A stretch of DNA of 22,632 nt, from the NCBI GenBank assembly GCA_964608965.1, contig CAZSPZ010000026.1:1-22632 (forward strand). Direction: 5' to 3'. The DNA comes from UBA10908 sp964608965. Its GTDB lineage: Bacteria; Bacillota; Clostridia; Peptostreptococcales; Anaerovoracaceae. A program made the position numbers and the translations under genes. Under the pieces are notes generated by a model that was given only the letters and a program-made list of their open reading frames with translations, had not been told where the DNA came from and did no database searches. Shown here one piece after another: positions 7,375 through 14,421 of this stretch; position 1 is the first letter of the stretch; each line of letters starts with the position of its first letter.

Positions 7375-7662
7375 ATGGTCGGCGCTAAAATACTACTGGC
7401 ACTATACTATTTTACCCAAGTAATCCAATATATGGTTTTGGTATATGTTATACTTTCGTGGTTTTCTAAACCCGGGGGTAGGACGTATTTCCTTTATCAG
7501 AAATTAGGAGAGCTTCTGAATCCTTTGTTTATGCCTTTCAGAAGATTGACTCAGGGCGTTACTATGCGTACAGGCTTGGATTTTACTCCATTCCTGCTCA
7601 TTATTGCTCTATCGATGCTTTATCGGCTTATCTACATGCTGGCTTTCAGGTTCATCATCTAA
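7375..7662 (+). CDS. yggT: YggT family integral membrane protein
   Basis: 95-aa protein with two hydrophobic segments (about residues 8-30 and 68-93) separated by a loop containing NPLFMPFRRLTQG, which is the characteristic YggT motif (proline-rich P-x-x-x-P-x-R). Function is not firmly known; linkage to sepF and divIVA suggests a role at the division site or in osmotic tolerance. AGGAGA lies before the ATG, 9 bases after sepF. The ylmH gene that often follows yggT is not present. Confidence 0.9.
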   Translation: MVGAKILLALYYFTQVIQYMVLVYVILSWFSKPGGRTYFLYQKLGELLNPLFMPFRRLTQGVTMRTGLDFTPFLLIIALSMLYRLIYMLAFRFII

Positions 7663-7697
7663 AAAGAAGGCGCGGACTTTCCGGAAAGGGAGAACAT

Positions 7698-8270
7698 ATG
7701 ATTACACCACTTGATATTCAGAATAAAGTTTTTACCCGTGCGGTAAGGGGCTATAAAGAAGAGGATGTTGACGGATTCCTTGATTTGCTGACTGTCGATT
7801 ACGAAAGACTGATTGACGACAACGAAAACTTAAAAAAATTACTTGCGGACACGACGGAAAAACTTCAAGAATATAAGACGACAGAAAGTGCGGTCCTGGA
7901 AACTTTAAAGGCTGCAAAGGCCTTGATGAACGATATATCTGCCAGCGCGGAAAAGCGTGCTGAGATCATGGTGAAAAATGCCGAATTGGATGCGGAACTC
8001 TTGCAAAAACAAGCAAGAGAGTCGGTTGAACGTCTAAAAGAAGAAGAAATAGCTCTTTCTCAGCGTGTAACTGCGGTCAGATCGAGATTTAAAAGTATGC
8101 TGGAGTCGGAGCTGGATCGTTTTGATGTGCTGGCCGAAGAATTATTCGGATCGTCGGAAGAAAACGGCTTTCAGAATGTTTCCGACGGAAAGACCAGGAA
8201 GATGAAAGGGCATCCTATCGCAGAGGAAGATTTCTTTAAAACGGTAACAAACTTCAGGAGAGAAGAATAG
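7698..8270 (+). CDS. divIVA: DivIVA family pole/septum protein
   Basis: 190-aa coiled-coil protein that recognises negatively curved membrane at septa and poles and recruits division or wall proteins. The N-terminal lipid-binding domain (ITPLDIQNKVFTRAVRGY, then EEDVDGFLDLL) matches DivIVA/GpsB; about residues 35-140 are long alpha-helical coiled coil rich in Glu/Lys/Ala. In Bacillus the membrane-inserted loop is Phe17-Arg18; here the matching pair is Val16-Arg17. AAAGGGAGAA precedes the ATG. The last base of its TAG is the first base of the lspA GTG. Confidence 0.92.
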   Translation: MITPLDIQNKVFTRAVRGYKEEDVDGFLDLLTVDYERLIDDNENLKKLLADTTEKLQEYKTTESAVLETLKAAKALMNDISASAEKRAEIMVKNAELDAELLQKQARESVERLKEEEIALSQRVTAVRSRFKSMLESELDRFDVLAEELFGSSEENGFQNVSDGKTRKMKGHPIAEEDFFKTVTNFRREE

Positions 8271-8722
8271 TGTTCTGGATGATTCTTGCCGCAGTGGTTT
8301 TTGCAGATCAGCTTTCGAAATATGTGATACAGACGTCTTATATTCTGAATGAAACGGTTCCTTTTATTTCCGGTATATTGGATATAACTTATGTGCATAA
8401 TTACGGGGCGGCCTTTAGCATACTCCAGAATAAGCAAGCGTTTCTCATTGCATTCACAGCAATAGCGATGCTTGCGATCACGATATATACTTTGAAGCAG
8501 CAGAAAAAGCTGCCCAGGGCCGAAGTGGTTGCTTTTGCATTGATTGTAGCCGGCGGCCTTGGCAATCTGATCAATAGGGTCATGTACGGTTATGTCGTGG
8601 ATTTTCTCAATATATACATTCTTCCGGTTTTTAACATAGCGGATATGTCTGTTTGTTGCGGCTCGGCATTGTTGATTTACAGTGTTATGGTGCTTGAACC
8701 AAAATTCAACGAAAAGAAATGA
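8270..8722 (+). CDS. lspA: Lipoprotein signal peptidase (signal peptidase II)
   Basis: 150-aa membrane aspartyl protease that removes signal peptides from diacylglyceryl-modified prolipoproteins, such as the substrate-binding protein encoded at 14422. Catalytic aspartates are D111 (VVDFLNI) and D125 (FNIADMSV); other conserved marks are D13 (FADQLSK), HNYGAAFS (43-50) and GGLGNLINR (95-103). Four hydrophobic segments are visible. It begins with GTG, shares one base with the divIVA stop, and has AGGAG nine bases upstream within divIVA. Next to rluD, the standard Firmicute pairing. Confidence 0.97.
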   Translation: MFWMILAAVVFADQLSKYVIQTSYILNETVPFISGILDITYVHNYGAAFSILQNKQAFLIAFTAIAMLAITIYTLKQQKKLPRAEVVAFALIVAGGLGNLINRVMYGYVVDFLNIYILPVFNIADMSVCCGSALLIYSVMVLEPKFNEKK

Positions 8723-8731
8723 GCGTTTCAT

Positions 8732-9652
8732 ATGAACGAAGATCGTAAATACAGCTTTTTAATTGAAGAAGAGCACGACGGACTTCGTATGGACTCTGTC
8801 TTGGCGGAATTGATCGAAGAGGCATCCCGGAGCTATATACAGAAGCTCATAGAGGGTGGTTCTGTTTTTTTAGACGGTAAACAGCTGCTGTCAAAAAAAG
8901 AAAAACTGTATGCCGGACAGCGTCTGGAAATAGAATTCCCTTTGCCGACTCTTTTGGAAATCCTTCCGTCAAAGATGGATTTGGAAATCATGTTCGAGGA
9001 CGACGATTTAATCGTTGTCAATAAGCCAAGAGGCCTTGTTGTTCATCCGGCCGCAGGGAATCGCGAGGGTACGCTTGTCAATGGTTTGCTCTACCATTGC
9101 AAAAATCTTTCATCGATTAACGGTGTTGCAAGACCCGGAATCGTTCATAGAATCGACAAGGATACTTCGGGGCTTCTCGTTGTGGCCAAGAGTGATTTGG
9201 CTCACAGAGAATTATCCCGCCAGCTCGCCGCCCATACAATGAAAAGAATTTATACTGCGATTGTCTGGTTTGGGATCAAGGAAGAAGAGGGCACAATAAA
9301 CGCTCCTTTGGGAAGAGACCCGGGGAACCGACTCAGAAGGGCTGTCGTTGCGGATGGGAAGCAAGCCGTTACACATTATAAAGTCATCGAAAGGTTATCC
9401 ACTTTTACTTTGATAGAAGCAAGACTTGAAACGGGTCGTACGCACCAGATAAGAGTGCATATGGCGCACATAAAACATCCTCTTCTGGGGGATGTGCTCT
9501 ACGGACCCAAAAAGCAGCCTTTCGGGTTGAGCGGTCAGATTCTGCACGCCGGTGTTTTGGGCTTTATGCATCCGGTTCGCGGAGAATATATCGAATTTAC
9601 GGTAAAACCGCCTGAAGAGTTCAACACTATATTGGAAAAATTAAGGAGATAA
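8732..9652 (+). CDS. rluD: RluA/RluD family 23S rRNA pseudouridine synthase
   Basis: 306-aa enzyme with an N-terminal S4 RNA-binding domain (about 15-70) and a pseudouridine synthase domain. The catalytic aspartate is D142 in VHRIDKDTSGLLVVAK; the GRTHQIRVHMAHIKHPLLGD block (C-terminal third) is diagnostic for the RluA group. In the lspA-linked position this is the YlyB/RluD-type protein, likely modifying helix 69 or another 23S site; the exact target cannot be read from sequence. The ribosome site is poor, so it is probably coupled to lspA, whose stop is 9 bases upstream. Confidence 0.95.
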   Translation: MNEDRKYSFLIEEEHDGLRMDSVLAELIEEASRSYIQKLIEGGSVFLDGKQLLSKKEKLYAGQRLEIEFPLPTLLEILPSKMDLEIMFEDDDLIVVNKPRGLVVHPAAGNREGTLVNGLLYHCKNLSSINGVARPGIVHRIDKDTSGLLVVAKSDLAHRELSRQLAAHTMKRIYTAIVWFGIKEEEGTINAPLGRDPGNRLRRAVVADGKQAVTHYKVIERLSTFTLIEARLETGRTHQIRVHMAHIKHPLLGDVLYGPKKQPFGLSGQILHAGVLGFMHPVRGEYIEFTVKPPEEFNTILEKLRR

Positions 9653-9654
9653 AC

Positions 9655-10341
9655 ATGGCAAAAGTGAAACTTAATCCTGGAACGTTGCTCAGCCCGCTTC
9701 CTGCAGTGATGGTCAGCTGCGGAAGAGGAGAAGACGCAAATATCCTGACGATAGCATGGACAGGCATTATTAACTCAGAACCTCCTTATACTTACATTTC
9801 TGTGCGAAAAAGCAGATATTCTCATGACATCATTGCCAGAGATATGGAGTTTGTCATCAATTTGACGACAGAAGATTTACTCTTTGCCACAGATTACTGC
9901 GGCGTAAAAACCGGCGCTCGCGAAGACAAGTTTGCCAAAATGAATCTGACAAAAGAAAAAGCTTCTGTTGTCGGTTGCCCCATGATAGCCGAATCCCCGG
10001 TTTCGATGGAATGCAAAGTATTTGAGATTCGGGAATTCCCGACGCACGACATGTTTATGGCCGAAATTGTCGCCGTGCATGCGCATGAATCTTTAATGGA
10101 AAAATCAGGGAAGCTCGCTTTGGAAAAGGCCGGCCTGATCTGCTTTAGCCATGGAGACTATGTGGGGCTTCGCACGCACAGATTAGGGACGTTCGGCTAC
10201 TCGGTCATGAAACCTAAGACTGTAAAAAAGAAGGCGGAGGAAAAAGCTAAAGAACAAGCCAAAGAACAAGGCAAAGAAACGAAAAACAAGTCGCATAAAC
10301 TTTTTACGGGAAAAAGCAAGCGCATTTCAAAAAGTAAATAG
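9655..10341 (+). CDS. Flavin reductase-like (FMN-binding split barrel) protein with a basic tail
   Basis: 228-aa protein of the flavin reductase-like fold (PF01613 type): SPLPAVMVSCG, NILTIAWTGIINSEPP and the SVRKSRYSHDII region match the FMN-binding core (about residues 8-180). Such proteins bind FMN and may act as reductases or redox carriers; no partner enzyme is adjacent. From about residue 187 the sequence becomes a Lys/Glu/Gln repeat (KAEEKAKEQAKEQGKE) ending in a strongly basic segment, which is not part of the fold. AAGGAG lies in the end of rluD, two bases apart, so it is the last gene of this operon; a terminator follows. Confidence 0.88.
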   Translation: MAKVKLNPGTLLSPLPAVMVSCGRGEDANILTIAWTGIINSEPPYTYISVRKSRYSHDIIARDMEFVINLTTEDLLFATDYCGVKTGAREDKFAKMNLTKEKASVVGCPMIAESPVSMECKVFEIREFPTHDMFMAEIVAVHAHESLMEKSGKLALEKAGLICFSHGDYVGLRTHRLGTFGYSVMKPKTVKKKAEEKAKEQAKEQGKETKNKSHKLFTGKSKRISKSK

Positions 10342-10363
10342 AATAACAATGAAATGAGATCAT

Positions 10364-10577
10364 AATAAAAGTACCGCCGTTTAACAGGCGGTACTTTTTT
10401 CTTTCTGCCGGATAGATGCCCTTGTCGACGTAAATTTTTACTATGGTTATTGTGTGCTTGGGGAACGGGAGCGTCAATCATAGATTGGTTGTTGTTGATG
10501 TGCTGCGCGTGCTGCGAAAGGCATTTGTCTTGTCGCAGCAACACCGGTTTACGCCGCCCCGGTAAATTTCTATCCTT
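10364..10577 (-). ncRNA. Candidate structured non-coding RNA downstream of rqcH
   Basis: No protein fits this stretch. On the minus strand a promoter predicts a start at about 10577 (AAGGATAG...), and the transcript would end about 210 nt later at the terminator at 10367-10400. The 5' GGATAG (10575-10570) can pair with CTATCC (10415-10410) just before the terminator. Inside are an 8-bp stem TGCTGCGA/TCGCAGCA (10533-10540 with 10510-10517), a second GCAGCA copy that could compete for it, a GGGGCGG/CCG-TT-CCCC helix, a CAATC-TAT-GATTG hairpin and an unpaired CAACAACAACC run. A 6S-like RNA is one possibility by size, but I do not see its hallmark layout. It could also be only the structured 3' UTR of rqcH. 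Confidence 0.45.
10367..10403 (+). terminator. Strong, probably bidirectional Rho-independent terminator
   Basis: Perfect 12-bp stem AAAAGTACCGCC / GGCGGTACTTTT with an 8-nt loop (10379-10386), followed by TTTTTTCTTT on the plus strand. On the minus strand the same stem is followed by TTTTATT, so it can also end transcripts coming from rqcH and the candidate RNA at 10364-10577. Confidence 0.9.
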
Positions 10578-10583
10578 AAGAGA

Positions 10584-10612
10584 ACTGTAGCACAGAATAT
10601 AGAAAATAACAA
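10584..10612 (-). promoter_or_regulatory. Minus-strand promoter for the candidate ncRNA
   Basis: On the minus strand: TTGTTA (10612-10607), 17-bp spacer, TGC-TACAGT (-10 at 10589-10584) with an extended TG. Predicted +1 at about 10577. It lies just beyond the rqcH stop. Confidence 0.45.
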
Positions 10613-10635
10613 CCAAAATATGTAAATATTGTAAA

Positions 10636-12336
10636 TTATTCGCTATCGTACTTCTCGGGATTTACATAAACAGTTTTCTGATGCGTAAAAATGACCATTC
10701 CGGGCTTGCTTCCGGAAGGTTTTTTTACATGTTTGACATAGGTATAATCTACCGGCACGTTTTCAGAATCCTTACCTTTGGAATAATATGCAGCCAAAGC
10801 TGCGGCTTGCAACAAATCTTCGTTCTCGGGTTCCTTTTCTTTTAAGAACAAAACCACATGGGAGCCGGGCATGCCCTTTGCGTGAAACCAAAGATCTGTT
10901 TTACCGGCAAGGCTGAATGTAAGGTAGTCGTTTTCAGTGTTGTTGCGGCCCACCATAATTTTCAGCCCGCCTAAAGAGGTATATTTTCGAGGAGTCGGTT
11001 TACTTTTAACCGGCTTATCCTTCGTTTTTCTTGTTCTGATGTAACCAAGCTGGGCAAGTTCCTGACGCAGCAGGTTTAATTCTTCGTAAGTCTCCGACAG
11101 CGAAATCAATGCAAAAACAGATTCTATGTAGGCGATATCTTTTTCGGTATCGAGCAATTGCAGCAGCTTTTCTTTTTTTGCCGTCTTTGCTTTCGCATAT
11201 TTTTTATAATAATTCTGCGCGTTTTTAGACGCTGAAAAACGGGTGTCCAACTCGATCGTCACATCACTTTGATCGTAGTAGCTTTTTACTGTCACACTTC
11301 TGGCGCCGGGAGCCACTTGATAGAGGTTTGCATTCAGCAATTCACCTTTCAATCGTAATATATCTGCCTCTTCCGCCTGCTTGATATCTTCCAGAAGGCG
11401 TTGCTTTTTCAGGAGCAATTTATCCAGCAATGCGCCGACGGTTCGTTCTAAATTTGTGCCTTTTTGAGATACACGATTGCTTTGTCTGCGGTTTGAAAAG
11501 TAAAAATCCAACGCGGTTCCGGGATCTTGAAATATATCCGTTTTATAATTGCCGAGTACATGGGAAAGAGGAAAGACATGAACATCTTTTGGAATGCCGC
11601 ATTCATCTGAATATACAGTCGGTACAATGCCTTCGGGAGATAAAAGTTTTACCCTTAAGTCGATGATACGATCTGCCAGTTTTTCTCGGGGACCTGCTGT
11701 CCAAAGCTCTTCCGCGGCTATGGGGCCGATGCCTTGAACAGACGATAAAAGAGCTTTGGATCCTTCTTCTTTGCTTTGTTGTATCCGTTCATATATTTCT
11801 GCTTTTTCCGAAGTCCAGAAGTCCAATTTGTTTTGAGAAGGGGGCATGACATAAGAAAGTCCGGGCAATATTTGTCTGTACCTGTTGATATCGATTGAAA
11901 TCCTTTTTATGCTGTCGATTATTTTTTCAGTCGAGATGTCGACCAGGATTAAATTGCTGTGTTTTCCCATCGTTTCGGCAATCAGTTTTTTGTTGACGGA
12001 AAACCCCATTTCGTTCACTGTTTCCACATAAAACTCGATGATTCGTTCTGTTTGTATTTGAGAAACGCTTACGATGCGGCCTCCCTGGATATGCTTTCTT
12101 AAAAGCATGCAGAAAGCAGGCGCCGTCGGCGGATTTTCTATGTTTTGTTCCGTAAAATATACGCTGGCACTTGTGGACGCCACACTGATTAAAAGTTTTT
12201 TCCTCCGACCGTTGCAATGCAGCTGCATGACAATTTCATCGGGTTCCGGCTGATGGATTTTCTCGATTTTTGCTCCGATTAATTCTCTGTTAAGCTGTCT
12301 TGCGATGACGCCTGCAAACAGTCCGTCGTAACTCAT
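10636..12336 (-). CDS. rqcH: RqcH / NFACT family ribosome quality control protein (Rqc2 homologue)
   Basis: 566-aa protein formerly called fibronectin-binding FbpA/PavA. It binds obstructed 50S-peptidyl-tRNA complexes and recruits tRNA-Ala to add C-terminal alanine tails for degradation. Domains: NFACT-N (about 1-180, starting SYDGLFAGVIARQL), a HhH segment (SVQGIGPIAAEEL, around 200-215), coiled coil (about 290-430) and C-terminal NFACT-R (from about 450: SLGGLKIMVGRNNTEND, LWFHAKGMPGSHVVL). The functionally important Asp97-Arg98 pair of Bacillus is Glu97-Arg98 here, at the same positions. Weak AGAGG before the ATG. Divergent from yicC. Length normal. Confidence 0.95.
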   Translation of the reverse strand: MSYDGLFAGVIARQLNRELIGAKIEKIHQPEPDEIVMQLHCNGRRKKLLISVASTSASVYFTEQNIENPPTAPAFCMLLRKHIQGGRIVSVSQIQTERIIEFYVETVNEMGFSVNKKLIAETMGKHSNLILVDISTEKIIDSIKRISIDINRYRQILPGLSYVMPPSQNKLDFWTSEKAEIYERIQQSKEEGSKALLSSVQGIGPIAAEELWTAGPREKLADRIIDLRVKLLSPEGIVPTVYSDECGIPKDVHVFPLSHVLGNYKTDIFQDPGTALDFYFSNRRQSNRVSQKGTNLERTVGALLDKLLLKKQRLLEDIKQAEEADILRLKGELLNANLYQVAPGARSVTVKSYYDQSDVTIELDTRFSASKNAQNYYKKYAKAKTAKKEKLLQLLDTEKDIAYIESVFALISLSETYEELNLLRQELAQLGYIRTRKTKDKPVKSKPTPRKYTSLGGLKIMVGRNNTENDYLTFSLAGKTDLWFHAKGMPGSHVVLFLKEKEPENEDLLQAAALAAYYSKGKDSENVPVDYTYVKHVKKPSGSKPGMVIFTHQKTVYVNPEKYDSE

Positions 12337-12347
12337 AAAAACCTCTG

Positions 12348-12376
12348 TGGAAAACTGTATTTGTTTATGCTAAAAT
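12348..12376 (+). promoter_or_regulatory. Probable yicC promoter
   Basis: TGGAAA (12348-12353), 17-bp spacer, TGC-TAAAAT (-10 at 12371-12376, extended). Predicted start about 12383. On the other strand an extended -10 TGT-TATCAT (12389-12384) with no good -35 could serve rqcH, so the two would be back to back with adjacent -10 elements. Confidence 0.4.
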
Positions 12377-12446
12377 CTATGTAATGATAACACGAATAAG
12401 CCTGTATTCACAGTAAAATTGCGTGTTAAACAGAAAAGAGGAACGT

Positions 12447-13331
12447 ATGATAAAAAGTATGACAGGATTTGGGCGTGCCGAGTACACCGATGAAAAGCGC
12501 AATGTTGTTGTGGAAATAAAAGCAGTGAACCATCGTTACAGCGACATTTCGGTAAAAATGCCAAGGCGTTATTCGTTTGCGGAAGAGCAGCTGAAAGGTT
12601 TGGTAAAAACCGTAGCACCAAGAGGAAAGATCGACGTCTCCGTCATGGTTGACAACGCAGCGATGGACGATACAAACGTACAGCTTAATCTGACCATCGC
12701 AAAGCAGTATTACAATAATCTCACATTGCTGAAAGACGAATTCGCCCTGCAGGGAGACATTTCTATTTCCTTGCTTGCGGGAATGCCGGATGTTATAAGG
12801 GTGATTGCAGATGTAGAGGACGAAGAGGCAATCATAAAAAGCCTTACTTCTCCGGTACTTGCGGCGGCGGAAAATCTCAACAACATGCGGATAGCAGAGG
12901 GCTCAAAACTTGCCGAGGATATTTTATACAGAGGGCAGCTTGTAGCAGACCTTGCAACGCAAATCGATGCGTATGCGCCCAAAGTGTCGGAACTGTACGC
13001 TCAAAAGATGAAGGACCGGATAGCGGAACTTCTCGGAAGCGCGACAGCGATTCCGGAAGACAGAATACTGCTGGAAGCAGCAGTATTCGCAGATAAGTCA
13101 AATATTACAGAAGAAATAGTGCGTTTAAAAAGCCATGTTCAACAGTTAAAAGACATCATCGCAAAAGCAGATCAGCCTGTTGGAAAGAAACTTGATTTTC
13201 TTATTCAGGAAATGAACAGGGAAGCCAATACAATCGGTTCAAAAGCTAATGATCTTGCCATAACAAACAATGTGTTGTCATTGAAAAGCGAAATCGAAAA
13301 AATTCGGGAACAGGTTCAAAATATCGAGTAA
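12447..13331 (+). CDS. yicC: YicC family endoribonuclease
   Basis: 294-aa protein. The start MIKSMTGFGRAE and the C-terminal block KKLDFLIQEMNREANTIGSKAND are diagnostic of the YicC-like family (YicC_N and DUF1732 domains). The E. coli protein is an endoribonuclease acting on RNAs including sRNAs. The ATG at 12447 is chosen over an in-frame GTG at 12423, because AGAGGA lies 5 nt before it and family proteins start here. Its usual neighbour remA (DUF370), often between yicC and gmk, is missing. The gene contains a perfect 11-bp inverted repeat at 13063-13088. Confidence 0.95.
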   Translation: MIKSMTGFGRAEYTDEKRNVVVEIKAVNHRYSDISVKMPRRYSFAEEQLKGLVKTVAPRGKIDVSVMVDNAAMDDTNVQLNLTIAKQYYNNLTLLKDEFALQGDISISLLAGMPDVIRVIADVEDEEAIIKSLTSPVLAAAENLNNMRIAEGSKLAEDILYRGQLVADLATQIDAYAPKVSELYAQKMKDRIAELLGSATAIPEDRILLEAAVFADKSNITEEIVRLKSHVQQLKDIIAKADQPVGKKLDFLIQEMNREANTIGSKANDLAITNNVLSLKSEIEKIREQVQNIE

Positions 13332-13345
13332 CCCACAGATATATA

Positions 13346-13374
13346 TTGCATGTAGCCGTAAATTGATGTATTCT
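13346..13374 (+). promoter_or_regulatory. Possible gmk promoter
   Basis: TTGCAT (13346-13351), 17-bp spacer, TATTCT (13369-13374), four of six consensus bases in each box. It lies in the 86-base yicC-gmk spacer, which otherwise holds only the GAGGAGGT ribosome site. Confidence 0.35.
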
Positions 13375-13417
13375 ATATAACTGCACAGTTATTTTAAATA
13401 ATGTGCGAGGAGGTACT

Positions 13418-14029
13418 ATGGAACAAGGCAGACTGTTCGTGCTGTCCGGACCTTCCGGCGCGGGAAAAGGGACAATTTGTAAGGAATTAATAAAGAAAGA
13501 AGACATAGAGCTTTCTGTTTCCATGACTACCCGATCCCCAAGGGCAGGAGAGGTGCCCGGGCGCAGTTACTACTTCGTTTCGGACGAAGAGTTTCAGGAA
13601 ACAATTGCAGAGGGCGGTTTTCTGGAGTATGCCAAAATTTACGATCACTGCTACGGTACCCCGAAGAAGCACGTTTTAGACATGCTTGCGCAGGGAAAGG
13701 ATATTATTCTCGAAATAGAAATGCAAGGCGCCTTCCAAATCAAAACGGTGTACCCTGCAGGGACTCTCATCTTCGTACTTCCGCCGTCACTGGCCGAGCT
13801 GAGAAAGCGGCTGATAGAAAGAGGGACAGAGGACGAGGATGAAATAAAAACCCGTCAGCAGGCGACATTAAATGAAATAGCCCTTATAAACGATTACGAC
13901 TATTATGTTATAAACGGCGATCTTCAAGAAGCCGTAAATACAGTAAGAGCAATAATAAAGGCAGAGCACAGCAAAGTGACGGAAAATGTCCGAAAACTTG
14001 TAAGAAGATACGAGGAGGAGTACATATAA
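13418..14029 (+). CDS. gmk: Guanylate kinase
   Basis: 203-aa kinase converting GMP to GDP with ATP. P-loop GPSGAGKGT at residues 11-19; the GMP-binding region includes S35, R39 and R42 (SMTTRSPRAGE), FLEYAKIY (68-75) and YGTPK (79-83). The lid and DEDEIKTRQ region is near the middle. Length is typical. The ATG at 13418 is chosen over an in-frame GTG at 13403, because GAGGAGGT lies in front of it. The TAA shares its last base with the rpoZ start. Confidence 0.97.
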   Translation: MEQGRLFVLSGPSGAGKGTICKELIKKEDIELSVSMTTRSPRAGEVPGRSYYFVSDEEFQETIAEGGFLEYAKIYDHCYGTPKKHVLDMLAQGKDIILEIEMQGAFQIKTVYPAGTLIFVLPPSLAELRKRLIERGTEDEDEIKTRQQATLNEIALINDYDYYVINGDLQEAVNTVRAIIKAEHSKVTENVRKLVRRYEEEYI

Positions 14030-14262
14030 TGATGTTATATCCATCGATAAACCTGTTAAAGACAAAGGTAGACAGCAGATATACTCTGGTTGTCATGGCC
14101 GCAAAAAGAGCGAGAGATCTCGTGGACGGCAAACCCAAATTAACACTTATGGACAGCAATAAACCTGTATCGATTGCAACCTACGAAATTTCAGATGATC
14201 TTATCAGTTACAAAAGGCAGGATATTCCTGTTTCTGACGAGCCTGAAAGACGCAATATATAG
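14029..14262 (+). CDS. rpoZ: RNA polymerase omega subunit
   Basis: 77-aa omega subunit, which stabilises the beta' subunit during RNA polymerase assembly. The start (YPSINLLKTKVDSRYTLVVMAAKRARDLVDG) is the conserved RpoZ core; the C-terminal half is short and polar. It overlaps gmk by one base (TAATG) and uses GAGGAGGAG inside gmk. The ATG at 14032 is an equally possible start. The coaBC-priA genes that frequently follow in Clostridia are not here; a terminator closes the operon. Confidence 0.95.
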   Translation: MMLYPSINLLKTKVDSRYTLVVMAAKRARDLVDGKPKLTLMDSNKPVSIATYEISDDLISYKRQDIPVSDEPERRNI

Positions 14263-14285
14263 GCAATTTGATCAATCAGTTCCTT

Positions 14286-14316
14286 AAAAGGCTTGAAATT
14301 TCAAGCCTTTTATAAT
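14286..14316 (+). terminator. Rho-independent terminator after rpoZ
   Basis: Perfect palindrome AAAAGGCTTGAAA/TTTCAAGCCTTTT (14286-14311) followed by ATAAT. The A-rich 5' flank and symmetrical arms could also stop minus-strand transcripts. Confidence 0.88.
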
Positions 14317-14351
14317 GCAAAAAATAATATAAAAATTTTCTAATTTAATAC

Positions 14352-14380
14352 TTTACAAGTTTAGCGCATTAAAGTATAAT
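14352..14380 (+). promoter_or_regulatory. Strong sigma-A promoter of the amino acid ABC operon, with a spanning dyad
   Basis: TTTACA (14352-14357), exactly 17 bp, TATAAT (14375-14380): the best promoter in the window. Start about 14387. An 8-bp inverted repeat ATACTTTA (14348-14355) / TAAAGTAT (14370-14377) overlaps both boxes and could be an operator. Confidence 0.85.
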
Positions 14381-14421
14381 AGCGACATAGTTAAAAAAAA
14401 CTCTAACGGAGGAGCAGAAAA

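Noticed and set aside
8171..8731. 186-codon open frame antisense to lspA and the end of divIVA
   Set aside because: Overlaps certain genes, has no ribosome site and shows basic, aromatic-rich composition typical of an antisense shadow.
10401..10635. Small plus-strand gene in the spacer before rqcH
   Set aside because: No start codon with a ribosome site and no convincing reading frame; plus-strand transcription is stopped by the terminator at 10367-10403.
12423..12446. GTG start extending yicC by 8 residues
   Set aside because: MIKSMTGFGRAE is the conserved family start and has a proper ribosome site; the extension covers that site.
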